From contig NZ_CP078145.1 in the NCBI RefSeq assembly GCF_019222765.1, forward strand, positions 7,936,001 through 8,000,000: a DNA stretch of 64,000 bases, in the 5' to 3' direction. Made by a program: the position numbers and the translations under genes. The notes under the pieces are model-generated. The model ran no database searches and was not told the DNA's origin. It worked only from the letters and a program-made list of their open reading frames with translations. The stretch is from Nocardia iowensis (GTDB lineage: Bacteria; Actinomycetota; Actinomycetes; Mycobacteriales; Mycobacteriaceae). Positions 25,567 to 33,644 of the stretch are shown piece by piece; the first letter of the stretch is position 1, and each line of letters opens with the position of its first letter.

Positions 25567-26565
25567 ATGAAACAGTCATTCTCCAGTTACGACGAACCAC
25601 TCGGCCCGCACGCCATCCGATATTTCGGAGACGGCTACAAGAATGTCGGTAGGGACTTCACCGAGCTCTCACTCAGCCGGTCGAGTTCCATCGGCGCTCA
25701 GCACACCGGACGCGCCATCCTGAGTTATCCGGCAGGCTGGTCCACCAAGAAGAACAGTGAACTGGTACCCCACGTGAGCAGCGTGGACACCATCATGCTC
25801 GCCGTGGCGCTGTGCGACGCCGCGGTCGCGCGGACGCGCGAATTGTCTCCCGCCGAATCCGGGCGGTCGTGGGTGCGCCATGCCACGGTACGGGCAGGCG
25901 CGAAGCCACACGAGGACCTGGCGAACGTCCCCGTGACGGCAACCGTGATCGGCACCTCCGATACCGCCGACACCTGCGAAGCGGAGATCGAGACCAGCTT
26001 CAAGTTTCAGGTCGGACCGCTCAACGGCACCCTCGCCATCGTGCACCCGCCGGGCTGCGGTCTGCGGTCCGAGCCAGGGATCGAACGTTTCGGCAGCATC
26101 GCCGAAATCTTCGGCCCCGCACCGCATTATTATCTGAACGGCCTGGTAGACCACACATTGACCGCCACCGAGCTCACGGTGGACGAGAGCGGCGGCCGAA
26201 TCACCGGGCAGCACCGAATCACTCCGGGCACAGTCGGCGGGTACTCCGGCGCGGAGTCCGCGTACTCGGATTCCTCCTCGCCCATCGATTCCGTGGTCGG
26301 CGCGGCCCAGTCCTCGCAAATTCTGCTGTACCACTTGGATTCGCTGGATCGGACGAACAGCAACACCCTCTGGATGCGCAAGCTGGAGTTCGTCACCGCC
26401 GGACCGCATCGCCCGATCGATGACTCCTTTGAAGGCATCCTCGAACTCCGGCGCGCCTCGATCATCGATCGCGGCGGGAGTCGCTGGCGCAGTGCCGATA
26501 TCCAGATCAAGGCCTTCAACGGTGTGACCGGCTCCTGCCTGCTCGCCCACCAGCTACCGGAATGA
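25567..26565 (+). CDS. AvrD-like protein (syringolide-type biosynthesis family)
   Basis: A 332-residue protein of the size of Pseudomonas syringae AvrD (about 310). Residues 14-60 (HAIRYFGDGYKNVGRDF, SIGAQHTGRAILSYPAGWS) and 70-90 (PHVSSVDTIMLAVAL) match what I recall of AvrD. It may form two similar halves. AvrD makes syringolides, acylated sugar-derived lactones built from a beta-ketoacyl unit and a pentulose. Directly downstream of KAS III (52-base gap) and coupled by ATGA to the following P-loop gene. The assignment is by pattern memory and context; a hot-dog-like enzyme of another type is the alternative. Confidence 0.68.
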   Translation: MKQSFSSYDEPLGPHAIRYFGDGYKNVGRDFTELSLSRSSSIGAQHTGRAILSYPAGWSTKKNSELVPHVSSVDTIMLAVALCDAAVARTRELSPAESGRSWVRHATVRAGAKPHEDLANVPVTATVIGTSDTADTCEAEIETSFKFQVGPLNGTLAIVHPPGCGLRSEPGIERFGSIAEIFGPAPHYYLNGLVDHTLTATELTVDESGGRITGQHRITPGTVGGYSGAESAYSDSSSPIDSVVGAAQSSQILLYHLDSLDRTNSNTLWMRKLEFVTAGPHRPIDDSFEGILELRRASIIDRGGSRWRSADIQIKAFNGVTGSCLLAHQLPE

Positions 26566-27230
26566 CCACCGATACTCTGGACCGTCCGGCACCGGCCCCG
26601 GTACGGACGGAGCTGCCCGCTGTGCGGCTGGCGATTACCGGTGCGCCGCGCACCGGTAAGACCACGCTGGCCACCGCCCTGTCGCTGGCCACCGGGCTCC
26701 CGCATACCGGGTTGTCACCGGAATCGTCGGTGGTGACCAGTCAGCGGCGGTTGGCACAGACCGTCGAACTGCCGGTGCGCATGTTCGAACGGCGAGTGGA
26801 CGCCGAGGCGAGAGCCGAATCCGGTTTCGTCTCCGACGGATCGGTGCTGAACGAGTGGGCCGTGGCCGAAACCATTCGCCGCAGCCGCGGGTTGCTCAGC
26901 TGGCTGACGAACCCGTTCGATATTCCGAATCGCCTCTTCGAGAACGGTTTTCTGACCGCGCACGCGGGAATCGTCGCCCGCCGCGCCGACATCTCCTACG
27001 ATGCGTTTGTTCACCTCCGGATAGATCCGGAGACGCTCATCGGCGACGATGCCGAGCAGCGCACACTGACCGAACGCATCCTGCTCGAGACCCTGCACGC
27101 ATCGACCATCCCCTACTTCGTGTTCGGTGGATCGCTCGAAGATGTGATCACCCACGTGACGCGACTGTATCGTCTCCCCGAACTCGTACCAGCGGACAAG
27201 GCCGTCGCGTTCGCGTCGAAAGCCGCCTGA
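26562..27230 (+). CDS. P-loop NTPase/kinase-like protein, paralogue 1
   Basis: A 222-residue AAA_28/NadR-kinase-like protein. Walker A is GAPRTGKT at residues 27-34 (RLAITGAPRTGKTTLATA). Other marked motifs are LSLATGLPHTG, GFVSDGSVLNEWAV, SYDAFVHLRID and IPYFVFGGSLEDVITHVTRL. No membrane helix. It is coupled to the AvrD-like gene and is a clear paralogue of the 28889 gene two positions on. It might phosphorylate the product or a precursor, or act as a regulatory NTPase; neither is shown. Confidence 0.75.
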   Translation: MTTDTLDRPAPAPVRTELPAVRLAITGAPRTGKTTLATALSLATGLPHTGLSPESSVVTSQRRLAQTVELPVRMFERRVDAEARAESGFVSDGSVLNEWAVAETIRRSRGLLSWLTNPFDIPNRLFENGFLTAHAGIVARRADISYDAFVHLRIDPETLIGDDAEQRTLTERILLETLHASTIPYFVFGGSLEDVITHVTRLYRLPELVPADKAVAFASKAA

Positions 27231-27248
27231 ACAGAGGACAATTCGCAT

Positions 27249-28877
27249 ATGGCCATCGGACCGACCGACACCATGCACCGGCGATCGGACACCGCGATCT
27301 GGACCTTGGTCGCGGTGGCCGTGGCCACCTTCATGCTGATGCTCGACCTGACCGTGGTGAACGTAGCCCTACCCGATATCCGTGCGGCCTTCGACTCCTC
27401 GTTCTCCTCACTACAGTGGATTCTCGACTCCTACGCGCTCGGCCTTGCCGCGATCCTGCTGGCCGCGGGTTCCCTGGCGGACCGCATCGGTCGGCGGACC
27501 GTCTTCAACGCGGGGATGATCATCTTCGCGCTGTCCTCACTCGCCTGCGGGCTGGCGCCGAATGTGTTCGTGCTCATCGTGGCCCGGCTCGTCCAGGGGC
27601 TCGGCGGCGCAATACTTTTCGCGGTCGGCCCGGCGCTGCTCGGCCATGAGTTCCGAGGCAAGGACCGCGGCGTGGCCTTCGGGGTGTTCGGTGCGGTGAC
27701 CGGTCTCGCGATCGCCTTCGGGCCGCTGATCGGCGGCGGCCTCACCGAAACGGCCGGTTGGCGGTGGATCTTCCTGATCAATGTGCCGCTCGCCATCGGC
27801 GCGCTCGTTCTGGGTGTGCTGAAGATGCGCGAATCCCGCAGCTACACAACACCACCGGTGGACTGGCCGGGCATGATCACCTTCTCGGCCGGGCTGTTCT
27901 TCCTGGTTCTCGCGCTGCTGCGGGGTCAGGAGGACGGCTGGGCGAGCGCCAGGATCATCCTCTGTTTCCTGGTCGCGGTGCTCCTGCTGGCCTGGTGCGC
28001 CCGGTCCCAGATCACCCGGCGCAGCCGTGCGATGTTCGACCTGAACCTGTTCCGCAACAATACTTTCGGCGGTCTCTCGGTCGTTACCGCACTGTGCGCG
28101 TTCACCGTCATGCCCGCCCTGTTCCTGCTCATCTCCTACGTCCAGAACCAACTCGGCTACTCGGCGCTGGCCAGCGGAATCCGCTTCCTGCCCTTGACAT
28201 TGCTGCTGTTCGTGGCGGCCGCCATCGCGGGTGGGTTGGTCACCCGGTTGGCGCCCGCCGTGCTGGTCGGCACCTCGCAGCTGTTGATCGCCGCGGGCCT
28301 GGCGGCAGTCTGCCTGGTGGACGTGGACTCCGGCTGGACCGCACTCATCCCCGCCATGGTCTTGATCGGGCTCGGCATGGGCATGTTCAATCCGCCGCGG
28401 GCCGCGCTGTCGATCGCCGTGACCATCCCCGACAAGGCGGGCATGGCTTCCGGGGTCAACGAGACCTTCCAGCAGGCCGGCCTCGCCATCGGTATCGCGG
28501 CCGTCGGCGCGTTCTTCCAGAACCGGGTCGGCGATGCCTTCGCCGAGTCGGAAGCGGCCCGAACCATGCTGGGCGACAAGGTGTCCGAGATATCCGACGT
28601 GATCGCCGCGGGCGGCGGTGCGCACGTGGCGAGTACCGGGCCGGTCCGGGCGGCCGCGGAAGCGGCCTTCCTCGACGGACTCCATCAGGCGATGCTGCTC
28701 GCCGCCGTACTCGCCGCGATCTCGGGACTGATCGCCTTCGCCACCCTGCGCCGCGGCGACCTGAACGAGGCCGCCTTGGCAACGCCCGGCGTGCCCGCCG
28801 AGGACGACAACGTCACCCGCCCGCTCCGGCTGCCCGACACTGGGCGCGCCGCCGTGCAGTTACGCAAAGAGCGATAG
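27249..28877 (+). CDS. MFS drug/metabolite exporter, DHA2 (14-helix) family
   Basis: A 542-residue transporter with about 14 hydrophobic segments. The DHA2 motifs are LDLTVVNVALPDI in helix 1 and GSLADRIGRRTVF (motif A), and motif C GAVTGLAIAFGPLIGGGL with GWRWIFLINVP follows. Such proton antiporters export drugs and secondary metabolites. Placed 18 bases after P-loop gene 1 and 11 before P-loop gene 2, it is the obvious exporter or self-resistance pump for the operon product. Confidence 0.93.
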   Translation: MAIGPTDTMHRRSDTAIWTLVAVAVATFMLMLDLTVVNVALPDIRAAFDSSFSSLQWILDSYALGLAAILLAAGSLADRIGRRTVFNAGMIIFALSSLACGLAPNVFVLIVARLVQGLGGAILFAVGPALLGHEFRGKDRGVAFGVFGAVTGLAIAFGPLIGGGLTETAGWRWIFLINVPLAIGALVLGVLKMRESRSYTTPPVDWPGMITFSAGLFFLVLALLRGQEDGWASARIILCFLVAVLLLAWCARSQITRRSRAMFDLNLFRNNTFGGLSVVTALCAFTVMPALFLLISYVQNQLGYSALASGIRFLPLTLLLFVAAAIAGGLVTRLAPAVLVGTSQLLIAAGLAAVCLVDVDSGWTALIPAMVLIGLGMGMFNPPRAALSIAVTIPDKAGMASGVNETFQQAGLAIGIAAVGAFFQNRVGDAFAESEAARTMLGDKVSEISDVIAAGGGAHVASTGPVRAAAEAAFLDGLHQAMLLAAVLAAISGLIAFATLRRGDLNEAALATPGVPAEDDNVTRPLRLPDTGRAAVQLRKER

Positions 28878-28888
28878 GAGACGGGCCC

Positions 28889-29677
28889 GTGTACCTGATC
28901 GGCGGACAACGACGTGAGCACATCAAGCTGGCCATCTCCGGCACCTACGGCGTAGGCAAGAGCACAGCCACCGAGGCGTTGTCGATCGCCACCGGCATCC
29001 CGCGCACCCATGCGCTGACCTCGCGCGAGTTGCTGGTCGACCTGGTGCCGGGCAAGACGGTCATGGAGCTGAACTCGATCGAGCTGCTACAGCTCGGGCT
29101 GCGCCGGTTCGAGGAGCGGGTACACAACGAATCACGCGACGGCTCTTTCATTTCCGACGGATCGGTGGTGCACGAATGGGTGTACGGCACCGCCCGGATG
29201 GCGGTCGGCATCAATCCTGGCGCCTCATGGGCATTGCGGACGGTGAAGTCGGTGGCGGGCCTCGGGCGAAAGCAGCCGCTGCGTGAATACGTGGACATCT
29301 TCGGCGATGTGGTCAAGGACCGGGCCCGCTACCTGTACGACGCGTTTGTGCACCTGCCCGTCGAATTCCCGATGAAGACCGACGGGCATCGCCCGGTCTC
29401 GGAGCCGTTTCGGAAGCTGTCCGACGAGAGTTTGATCGCCGTGGTCAAAGAGCTCGGGCTGCCCTATGAGATCGTCGGCGGCTCGGTGTACGACCGGGTC
29501 ACCCGGATTATCGAGTTGTTCGACCTCGACACGGTCATGCCGGTGGAGCAGGCCATGGCGCAGGCGCAGAACCGGGTCGCCAGCGCCACCAAGGTGCTCG
29601 AGCAAGACGACCGGTTCCAGGCGGCGCAGCGCAAGAAGTCACTGGCACGCCGCGTCTCCTATGCCATGCGGTACTGA
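28889..29677 (+). CDS. P-loop NTPase/kinase-like protein, paralogue 2
   Basis: A 262-residue protein with GTG start eight bases after AGGAG, which overlaps the MFS stop. Walker A is GTYGVGKS at 18-25. It shares with paralogue 1: LSIATGIPRTH, GSFISDGSVVHEWVY, LYDAFVHLPVE and LPYEIVGGSVYDRVTRIIEL. It differs by an insert of about 35 residues after HEW (GINPGASWALRTVKSVAGLG) and a basic C-terminal extension (AQRKKSLARRVSYAMRY). Last gene of the operon. Confidence 0.75.
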   Translation: MYLIGGQRREHIKLAISGTYGVGKSTATEALSIATGIPRTHALTSRELLVDLVPGKTVMELNSIELLQLGLRRFEERVHNESRDGSFISDGSVVHEWVYGTARMAVGINPGASWALRTVKSVAGLGRKQPLREYVDIFGDVVKDRARYLYDAFVHLPVEFPMKTDGHRPVSEPFRKLSDESLIAVVKELGLPYEIVGGSVYDRVTRIIELFDLDTVMPVEQAMAQAQNRVASATKVLEQDDRFQAAQRKKSLARRVSYAMRY

Positions 29678-29700
29678 GCTTGCCGTACCGATAGACACCG

Positions 29701-29729
29701 GGGGCCCAGGCTACTTGCGCCGGGGCCCC
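29701..29729 (+). terminator. operon terminator
   Basis: GGGGCCC (29701-29707) pairs with GGGCCCC (29723-29729) and is followed by ACGTTTTGTCTT, a classical rho-independent layout, 23 bases after the last gene of the AvrD-type operon. Confidence 0.78.
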
Positions 29730-29754
29730 ACGTTTTGTCTTGCACCGCAATAAT

Positions 29755-30324
29755 TTACGGGATGGTCAGCACCTGGCCGGGGTTGATCGCGTCCGGGTTC
29801 GGGATGCCGCTGGCGTCCGCGATCTCCTGGTAGCGGTTGCCGTCACCGTAGAAGCGCTCGGCGATCGCCCACAGGGTGTCGCCCGGCTCGACCGTGTAGG
29901 TGCGGGCCTCGGGGGCAGGCGGCGGGGGCGGAACCTCTTCGGCGGCGGACGCCTCGGCGACCGGCTCCGGCTCCGGGGCCTGCAGCGGGTTGTCGGTCTT
30001 GGTGTCCGAGGCCCACAGCGCACTGCCGTCCTTGCCGTACAGCACCACATTGCGGTCCGCCTGTACGACCAGCCGATCGGCATCCTTGCCATTGGTCTCG
30101 GTGGACCAGGCCGAACCCTCACCCTTGTACAGCACGAAGTTGCCGTCGTCCTGCAGGGTCGCGCGCTCGACACCCTGATTGTGAGTCAGGGTGGACCACA
30201 CCACATTTCCGTCCGGCTCGGACAGCACGAGATTTCCGTCGTCCTGCAGCGTAAGGGTGTAAGCACCACCCTGCAGGGACTGACCCAGTCCGAGTTCTTC
30301 GCCAACGCGCAGTGTGTCGCCCAC
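29755..30324 (-). CDS. Bulb-type lectin domain fused to LysM
   Basis: A 189-residue protein with GTG start behind AAAGGAAG. Residues 1-110 form a monocot-mannose-lectin (B_lectin) domain with three sugar-site repeats: LQDDGNLVLSE, LQDDGNFVLYK and VQADRNVVLYG, near the QxDxNxVxY consensus. A Pro/Glu linker follows (115-140), then one LysM domain (TYTVEPGDTLWAIAERFYGD to INPGQVLTIP). No signal peptide is visible. It would bind mannose-type glycans and peptidoglycan, for example mannosylated envelope lipids; export route unknown. Confidence 0.86.
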   Translation of the reverse strand: MGDTLRVGEELGLGQSLQGGAYTLTLQDDGNLVLSEPDGNVVWSTLTHNQGVERATLQDDGNFVLYKGEGSAWSTETNGKDADRLVVQADRNVVLYGKDGSALWASDTKTDNPLQAPEPEPVAEASAAEEVPPPPPAPEARTYTVEPGDTLWAIAERFYGDGNRYQEIADASGIPNPDAINPGQVLTIP

Positions 30325-30534
30325 GGTTCTTCCTTTCGAAGGTTCTGACGAGCATCCGACTTCGACACGCGCCGTGCTGCTCAGGCACGCATCTAGGCCG
30401 AAGATACTGCTCCGGCCCTGGTTACGTAGGGATTACGCGCACGGTTCGCCGAAAGTTCACTGTGGGGTGTGTCCCATTGCCGTGTCCGTTCCGATGTGAG
30501 ATGACCGGAGGTGTTGCCCACTAGGCTTGTCGGC

Positions 30535-30996
30535 ATGACTCGGATCTCGGGCGGGCGTGCCGCCGCAGCTGTTGCCGTTGTGCTCGGGTGCCTCGTCGCG
30601 GCGGGGTGCGGTGGTTCGGATGATGGTGTCGCGCAACCGAACACCAGCACCTCGACCAGTGCGGCGCCGAGTACGCCGACGGAGGACTCTGGCCCCAACA
30701 CGGGCAGACAGTTCACCGCCGACCCGACCATCGTCGGTGCGCACCCGATCCCGTTCACCTCGTGGACTCGCCTGGCAGACAACCGGATCGCGGTCAACTT
30801 CCAGACCGGTTCGCCCGAATGCTATGGCGTCGACGCCACCGTGCGGGAAACCGATTCGACGGTCACCGTCGAGCTGCGATCCGGCGCCCGCGCGGACGCG
30901 GTGGGCCGGATGTGCACCATGATCGCGGTCTTCGGCACGCTCGAGGTGCCACTGAAGGCACCACTGGGCAACCGGCAGGTGCTGAGCGCGGCGTAG
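30535..30996 (+). CDS. putative lipoprotein
   Basis: A 153-residue protein started at MTRISGGRAAAAVAVVLG. A lipobox-like LVAAGC places the lipidated cysteine at residue 25, followed by a Ser/Thr/Pro spacer to about 65. The soluble domain has two cysteines (GSPECYGVDA and GRMCTMIAVF) that may pair, and ends with FGTLEVPLKAPLGNRQVL. Exported and anchored in the membrane. Family not recognised; function unknown. Confidence 0.8.
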   Translation: MTRISGGRAAAAVAVVLGCLVAAGCGGSDDGVAQPNTSTSTSAAPSTPTEDSGPNTGRQFTADPTIVGAHPIPFTSWTRLADNRIAVNFQTGSPECYGVDATVRETDSTVTVELRSGARADAVGRMCTMIAVFGTLEVPLKAPLGNRQVLSAA

Positions 30997-31011
30997 GGCG
31001 CGACCGCGCTA

Positions 31012-31160
31012 CTACGCGGGTTCGCCGATGGCGTCTCCCAGCGCCGCGAATTTGAGATAGCTGGCTGCTTGCGGTGGGCCCCGAGTCTGCTGCGCCATGA
31101 CCCGGAGCAGCATCATGATCGACTTGGCGATCTGCTCCGCTTCGGCCCGAGCCGGTGGCG
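31012..31160 (-). other. possible remnant or very short ORF
   Basis: The minus strand reads AEAEQIAKSIMMLLRVMAQ, then QTRGPPQAASYLKFAALGDA and IGEPA to a TAG at 31012, with gene-like codon use. The frame has no start before the purH end except an internal ATG at 31116 (34 residues). It also overlaps the purH terminator. Probably the decayed end of a lost gene; no function assigned. Confidence 0.3.
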
Positions 31161-31198
31161 CCGAAACGCCACGTCGGCGGACCGGCGTGGCGTTTCGG
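31161..31198 (-). terminator. terminator hairpin after purH
   Basis: Perfect 13-base arms CCGAAACGCCACG / CGTGGCGTTTCGG with a 12-base loop, 11 bases past the purH stop. No T-run. Confidence 0.72.
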
Positions 31199-31208
31199 TG
31201 TCGGTAAT

Positions 31209-32795
31209 TCAGTGGGCGAAGTGGCGGGAACCGGTCAGGTACAGCGTCACGCCGGCCTCGCGGGCCAGGTCGATGGTTTCCTGGTCACGGACCGAGCCGC
31301 CGGGCTGCACGATGGCCCGGATGCCCGCCTGGACGAGCTGCTGCGGGCCGTCCGGGAACGGGAAGAACGCGTCCGAGGCCGCGACCGAACCCTTGGCGCG
31401 GTCACCCGCCCGTTGCACGGCCAGTTGCACCGCGTCCACCCGGTTGACCTGTCCCATGCCGACGCCGACCGAGGCGCCGTCGTTGGCGAGCAGGATCGCG
31501 TTGGACTTCACGGCACGGCAAGCGCGCCAGGCGAATTCGAGATCGGCGAGGGTCTCGGCGTCGGCCGCCTCGCCCGCCGCCAGCGTCCAGTTGGCCGGGT
31601 CGTCGCCCGCCGCGTCGAGGATGTCGCGCTGCTGCAGCAACGCGCCGCCGCTGATCGGGCGCAGCTCGGCACCCGCGCGCCGCGGCGGTTCGGCGATCAG
31701 GATGCGCACGTTCTTCTTGCGCTGCAACACTTCTACCGCACCGTCGGCGTAGCCGGGAGCCACGATCACCTCGGTGAAGATCTCCGCGACCTGCTCGGCC
31801 ATCTCCACGGTGACCTCGCGGTTGGCCGCGATCACGCCGCCGAACGCGCTCACCGGATCGCAGGCATGCGCCTTGCGGTGCGCCGCCGCGATGTCGGCGC
31901 CGATCGCGATGCCACAGGGGTTGGCGTGCTTGATGATCGCCACCGTCGGCGCGTTGTGGTCGTAGGCGGCGCGCCACGCGGCATCGGCATCGGTGTAGTT
32001 GTTGTACGACATCTCCTTGCCGTGCAACTGCTGTGCCTGCGCCAGCCCGAGGCTGCCGTCGTTGTTGGTGTACAACGCGGCGCCCTGGTGCGGGTTCTCG
32101 CCGTAGCGCAGCACCGCGGCGCGCTCCCAGGTTCCGCCGAGCCAGCCGGGGAACAGCTCGGTAGCACCCGCGGCCGCAGGCGCACTCTCGCCGACCGCGG
32201 GGACCAGCGTGTTCGTCAGCCAGCTCGCCACCGCGACGTCATAACTCGCGGTGTGCTGGAATGCCTTGGCCGCCAACGCGGTCCGCTCGGCCAGGGTAAA
32301 GCCGCCGGATTTCACGGCGGCGAGTACGTCGTCGTAGTCAGCGCTGTCGACGACCACGCCGACCGACGGATGGTTCTTCGCCGCGGCACGCACCATCGAC
32401 GGTCCGCCGATGTCGATCTGCTCGACGCACTCGTCGGGACTCGCCCCGCTGGCCACGGTCTGGGTGAACGGGTACAGGTTCACCACCACCAGCTGGAAGG
32501 CTTCGACACCCAGCTCGGCCAGCTGGTCGACGTGCTCCTGCTTGCGGAAGTCCGCGAGGATGCCCGCGTGCACCCGTGGGTGCAGCGTCTTCACCCGGCC
32601 GTCGAGGGTCTCCGGGAAGCCGGTGAGGTCCTCGACCTTGGTCACCGGGATACCCGCGTCGGCGATCTTGCTCGCGGTCGACCCGGTCGACACCAGCTCG
32701 ACGCCAGCGGCGTGCAGACCGGTGGCGAGCTCGATGAGGCCCGTCTTGTCGTAGACGCTCACCAGCGCCCTGCTGATCGCCTTGCGCTCAGTCAC
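31209..32795 (-). CDS. purH: AICAR transformylase / IMP cyclohydrolase
   Basis: A 528-residue bifunctional enzyme for the last two steps of IMP synthesis. The N-terminal cyclohydrolase part has [15 protein letters not shown] and [19 protein letters not shown]. The transformylase part has [14 protein letters not shown] and the catalytic Lys-His in [10 protein letters not shown], ending [10 protein letters not shown]. The GTG start overlaps the purN stop (GTGA), so the two are co-translated. Same order as Rv0956-Rv0957. Confidence 0.97.
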   Translation of the reverse strand: MTERKAISRALVSVYDKTGLIELATGLHAAGVELVSTGSTASKIADAGIPVTKVEDLTGFPETLDGRVKTLHPRVHAGILADFRKQEHVDQLAELGVEAFQLVVVNLYPFTQTVASGASPDECVEQIDIGGPSMVRAAAKNHPSVGVVVDSADYDDVLAAVKSGGFTLAERTALAAKAFQHTASYDVAVASWLTNTLVPAVGESAPAAAGATELFPGWLGGTWERAAVLRYGENPHQGAALYTNNDGSLGLAQAQQLHGKEMSYNNYTDADAAWRAAYDHNAPTVAIIKHANPCGIAIGADIAAAHRKAHACDPVSAFGGVIAANREVTVEMAEQVAEIFTEVIVAPGYADGAVEVLQRKKNVRILIAEPPRRAGAELRPISGGALLQQRDILDAAGDDPANWTLAAGEAADAETLADLEFAWRACRAVKSNAILLANDGASVGVGMGQVNRVDAVQLAVQRAGDRAKGSVAASDAFFPFPDGPQQLVQAGIRAIVQPGGSVRDQETIDLAREAGVTLYLTGSRHFAH

Positions 32796-33448
32796 CGAAG
32801 TACTCGCTCATCTGGGATAACTGCCTTTCGTCCGTCGGAAACAATGCCCCGCGTCGCGACGGCGGCGACGACCTGCGCCAGCAACCGCCGTTCGACCACC
32901 TTGATGCGCTCGTGCAGGCTGGCCTCGTCGTCGTCGGGCAGCACCGGCACCGCCTCCTGCGCGAGGATCGGCCCGGTGTCGACGCCCGCGTCGACCAGGT
33001 GCACGGTCGAGCCGGTGACCCGCACGCCGTAGGCGAGCGCGTCGCGCACTCCGTGCGCGCCCGGGAAGGCGGGCAGCAGCGCGGGATGGGTATTGATGAT
33101 TCGGCCGCCGAACCGGTCGAGAAAGGCCGGGCCGAGGATCTTCATGAACCCGGCGGAGACCACCAGATCGGGTGCGTACCCGGCGACCGCGTCCGTCAGC
33201 GCGGCGTCCCAGGCGGCGCGATCGGGAAAGTCGTTCAGCGCCACCTTGAAATGCGGTACGCCCGCGGCTTCGGCGTGCTCGGTGGCCGCGCAGGTGCGGT
33301 CGACGCCGACCGCGACGATCTTCGCGGGGAAGTCCGCGGCACTCGCCGCGTCGAGCAGCGCGCGCAACAGGGACCCGGTGCCCGAGGCGAGCACGACGAC
33401 GGTCGCCGGGGCCGCGGCGGGTGTCCACGGGGCATGCGGGGGCGTCAG
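32792..33448 (-). CDS. purN: Phosphoribosylglycinamide formyltransferase, likely CTG start
   Basis: GAR transformylase using 10-formyl-THF. Core motifs: [18 protein letters not shown], then [20 protein letters not shown], containing the catalytic Asn-His region, [17 protein letters not shown] and [11 protein letters not shown]. The only standard start codon, GTG at 33394, would cut through the first beta strand. The frame stays open upstream, and a CTG at 33448 lies seven bases after a perfect AGGAG, giving 218 residues and an N-terminus [20 protein letters not shown] like that of Rv0956. I prefer the CTG start. Confidence 0.88.
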   Translation of the reverse strand: MTPPHAPWTPAAAPATVVVLASGTGSLLRALLDAASAADFPAKIVAVGVDRTCAATEHAEAAGVPHFKVALNDFPDRAAWDAALTDAVAGYAPDLVVSAGFMKILGPAFLDRFGGRIINTHPALLPAFPGAHGVRDALAYGVRVTGSTVHLVDAGVDTGPILAQEAVPVLPDDDEASLHERIKVVERRLLAQVVAAVATRGIVSDGRKAVIPDERVLR

Positions 33449-33511
33449 GGGTCTACTCCTGCGGGTCGATCGGATGGCGGACGGAAGAGCTCCGCCGCGT
33501 TAGAGCCTAAC

Positions 33512-33575
33512 GGGCGCTGCCGGACGCAGTCCGTCCGCACACCCGCGCATGGCCGGAGCGAATGCGGAGGTACGC
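33512..33575. repeat. 64-base intergenic repeat, copy A
   Basis: First of two adjacent copies between perM and purN; the shared core includes GCCGGACG, AGTCCGT, CGCGCATGGCCGGAGCGAAT and GCGGAGGTACGC. The last 28 bases are identical to copy B. Confidence 0.85.
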
Positions 33576-33580
33576 AGAAA

Positions 33581-33644
33581 GGGCGCAGCCGGACGGAGTC
33601 CGTTCCACAGACCGCGCATGGCCGGAGCGAATGCGGAGGTACGC
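33581..33644. repeat. 64-base intergenic repeat, copy B
   Basis: Second tandem copy, five bases after copy A and ending exactly at the perM stop codon. A more diverged copy lies at 50967. Confidence 0.85.

Noticed and set aside
31155..33032. 625-codon plus-strand ORF over purH/purN
   Set aside because: Antisense to two confidently identified purine genes; composition typical of opposite-strand reading in high-GC DNA.
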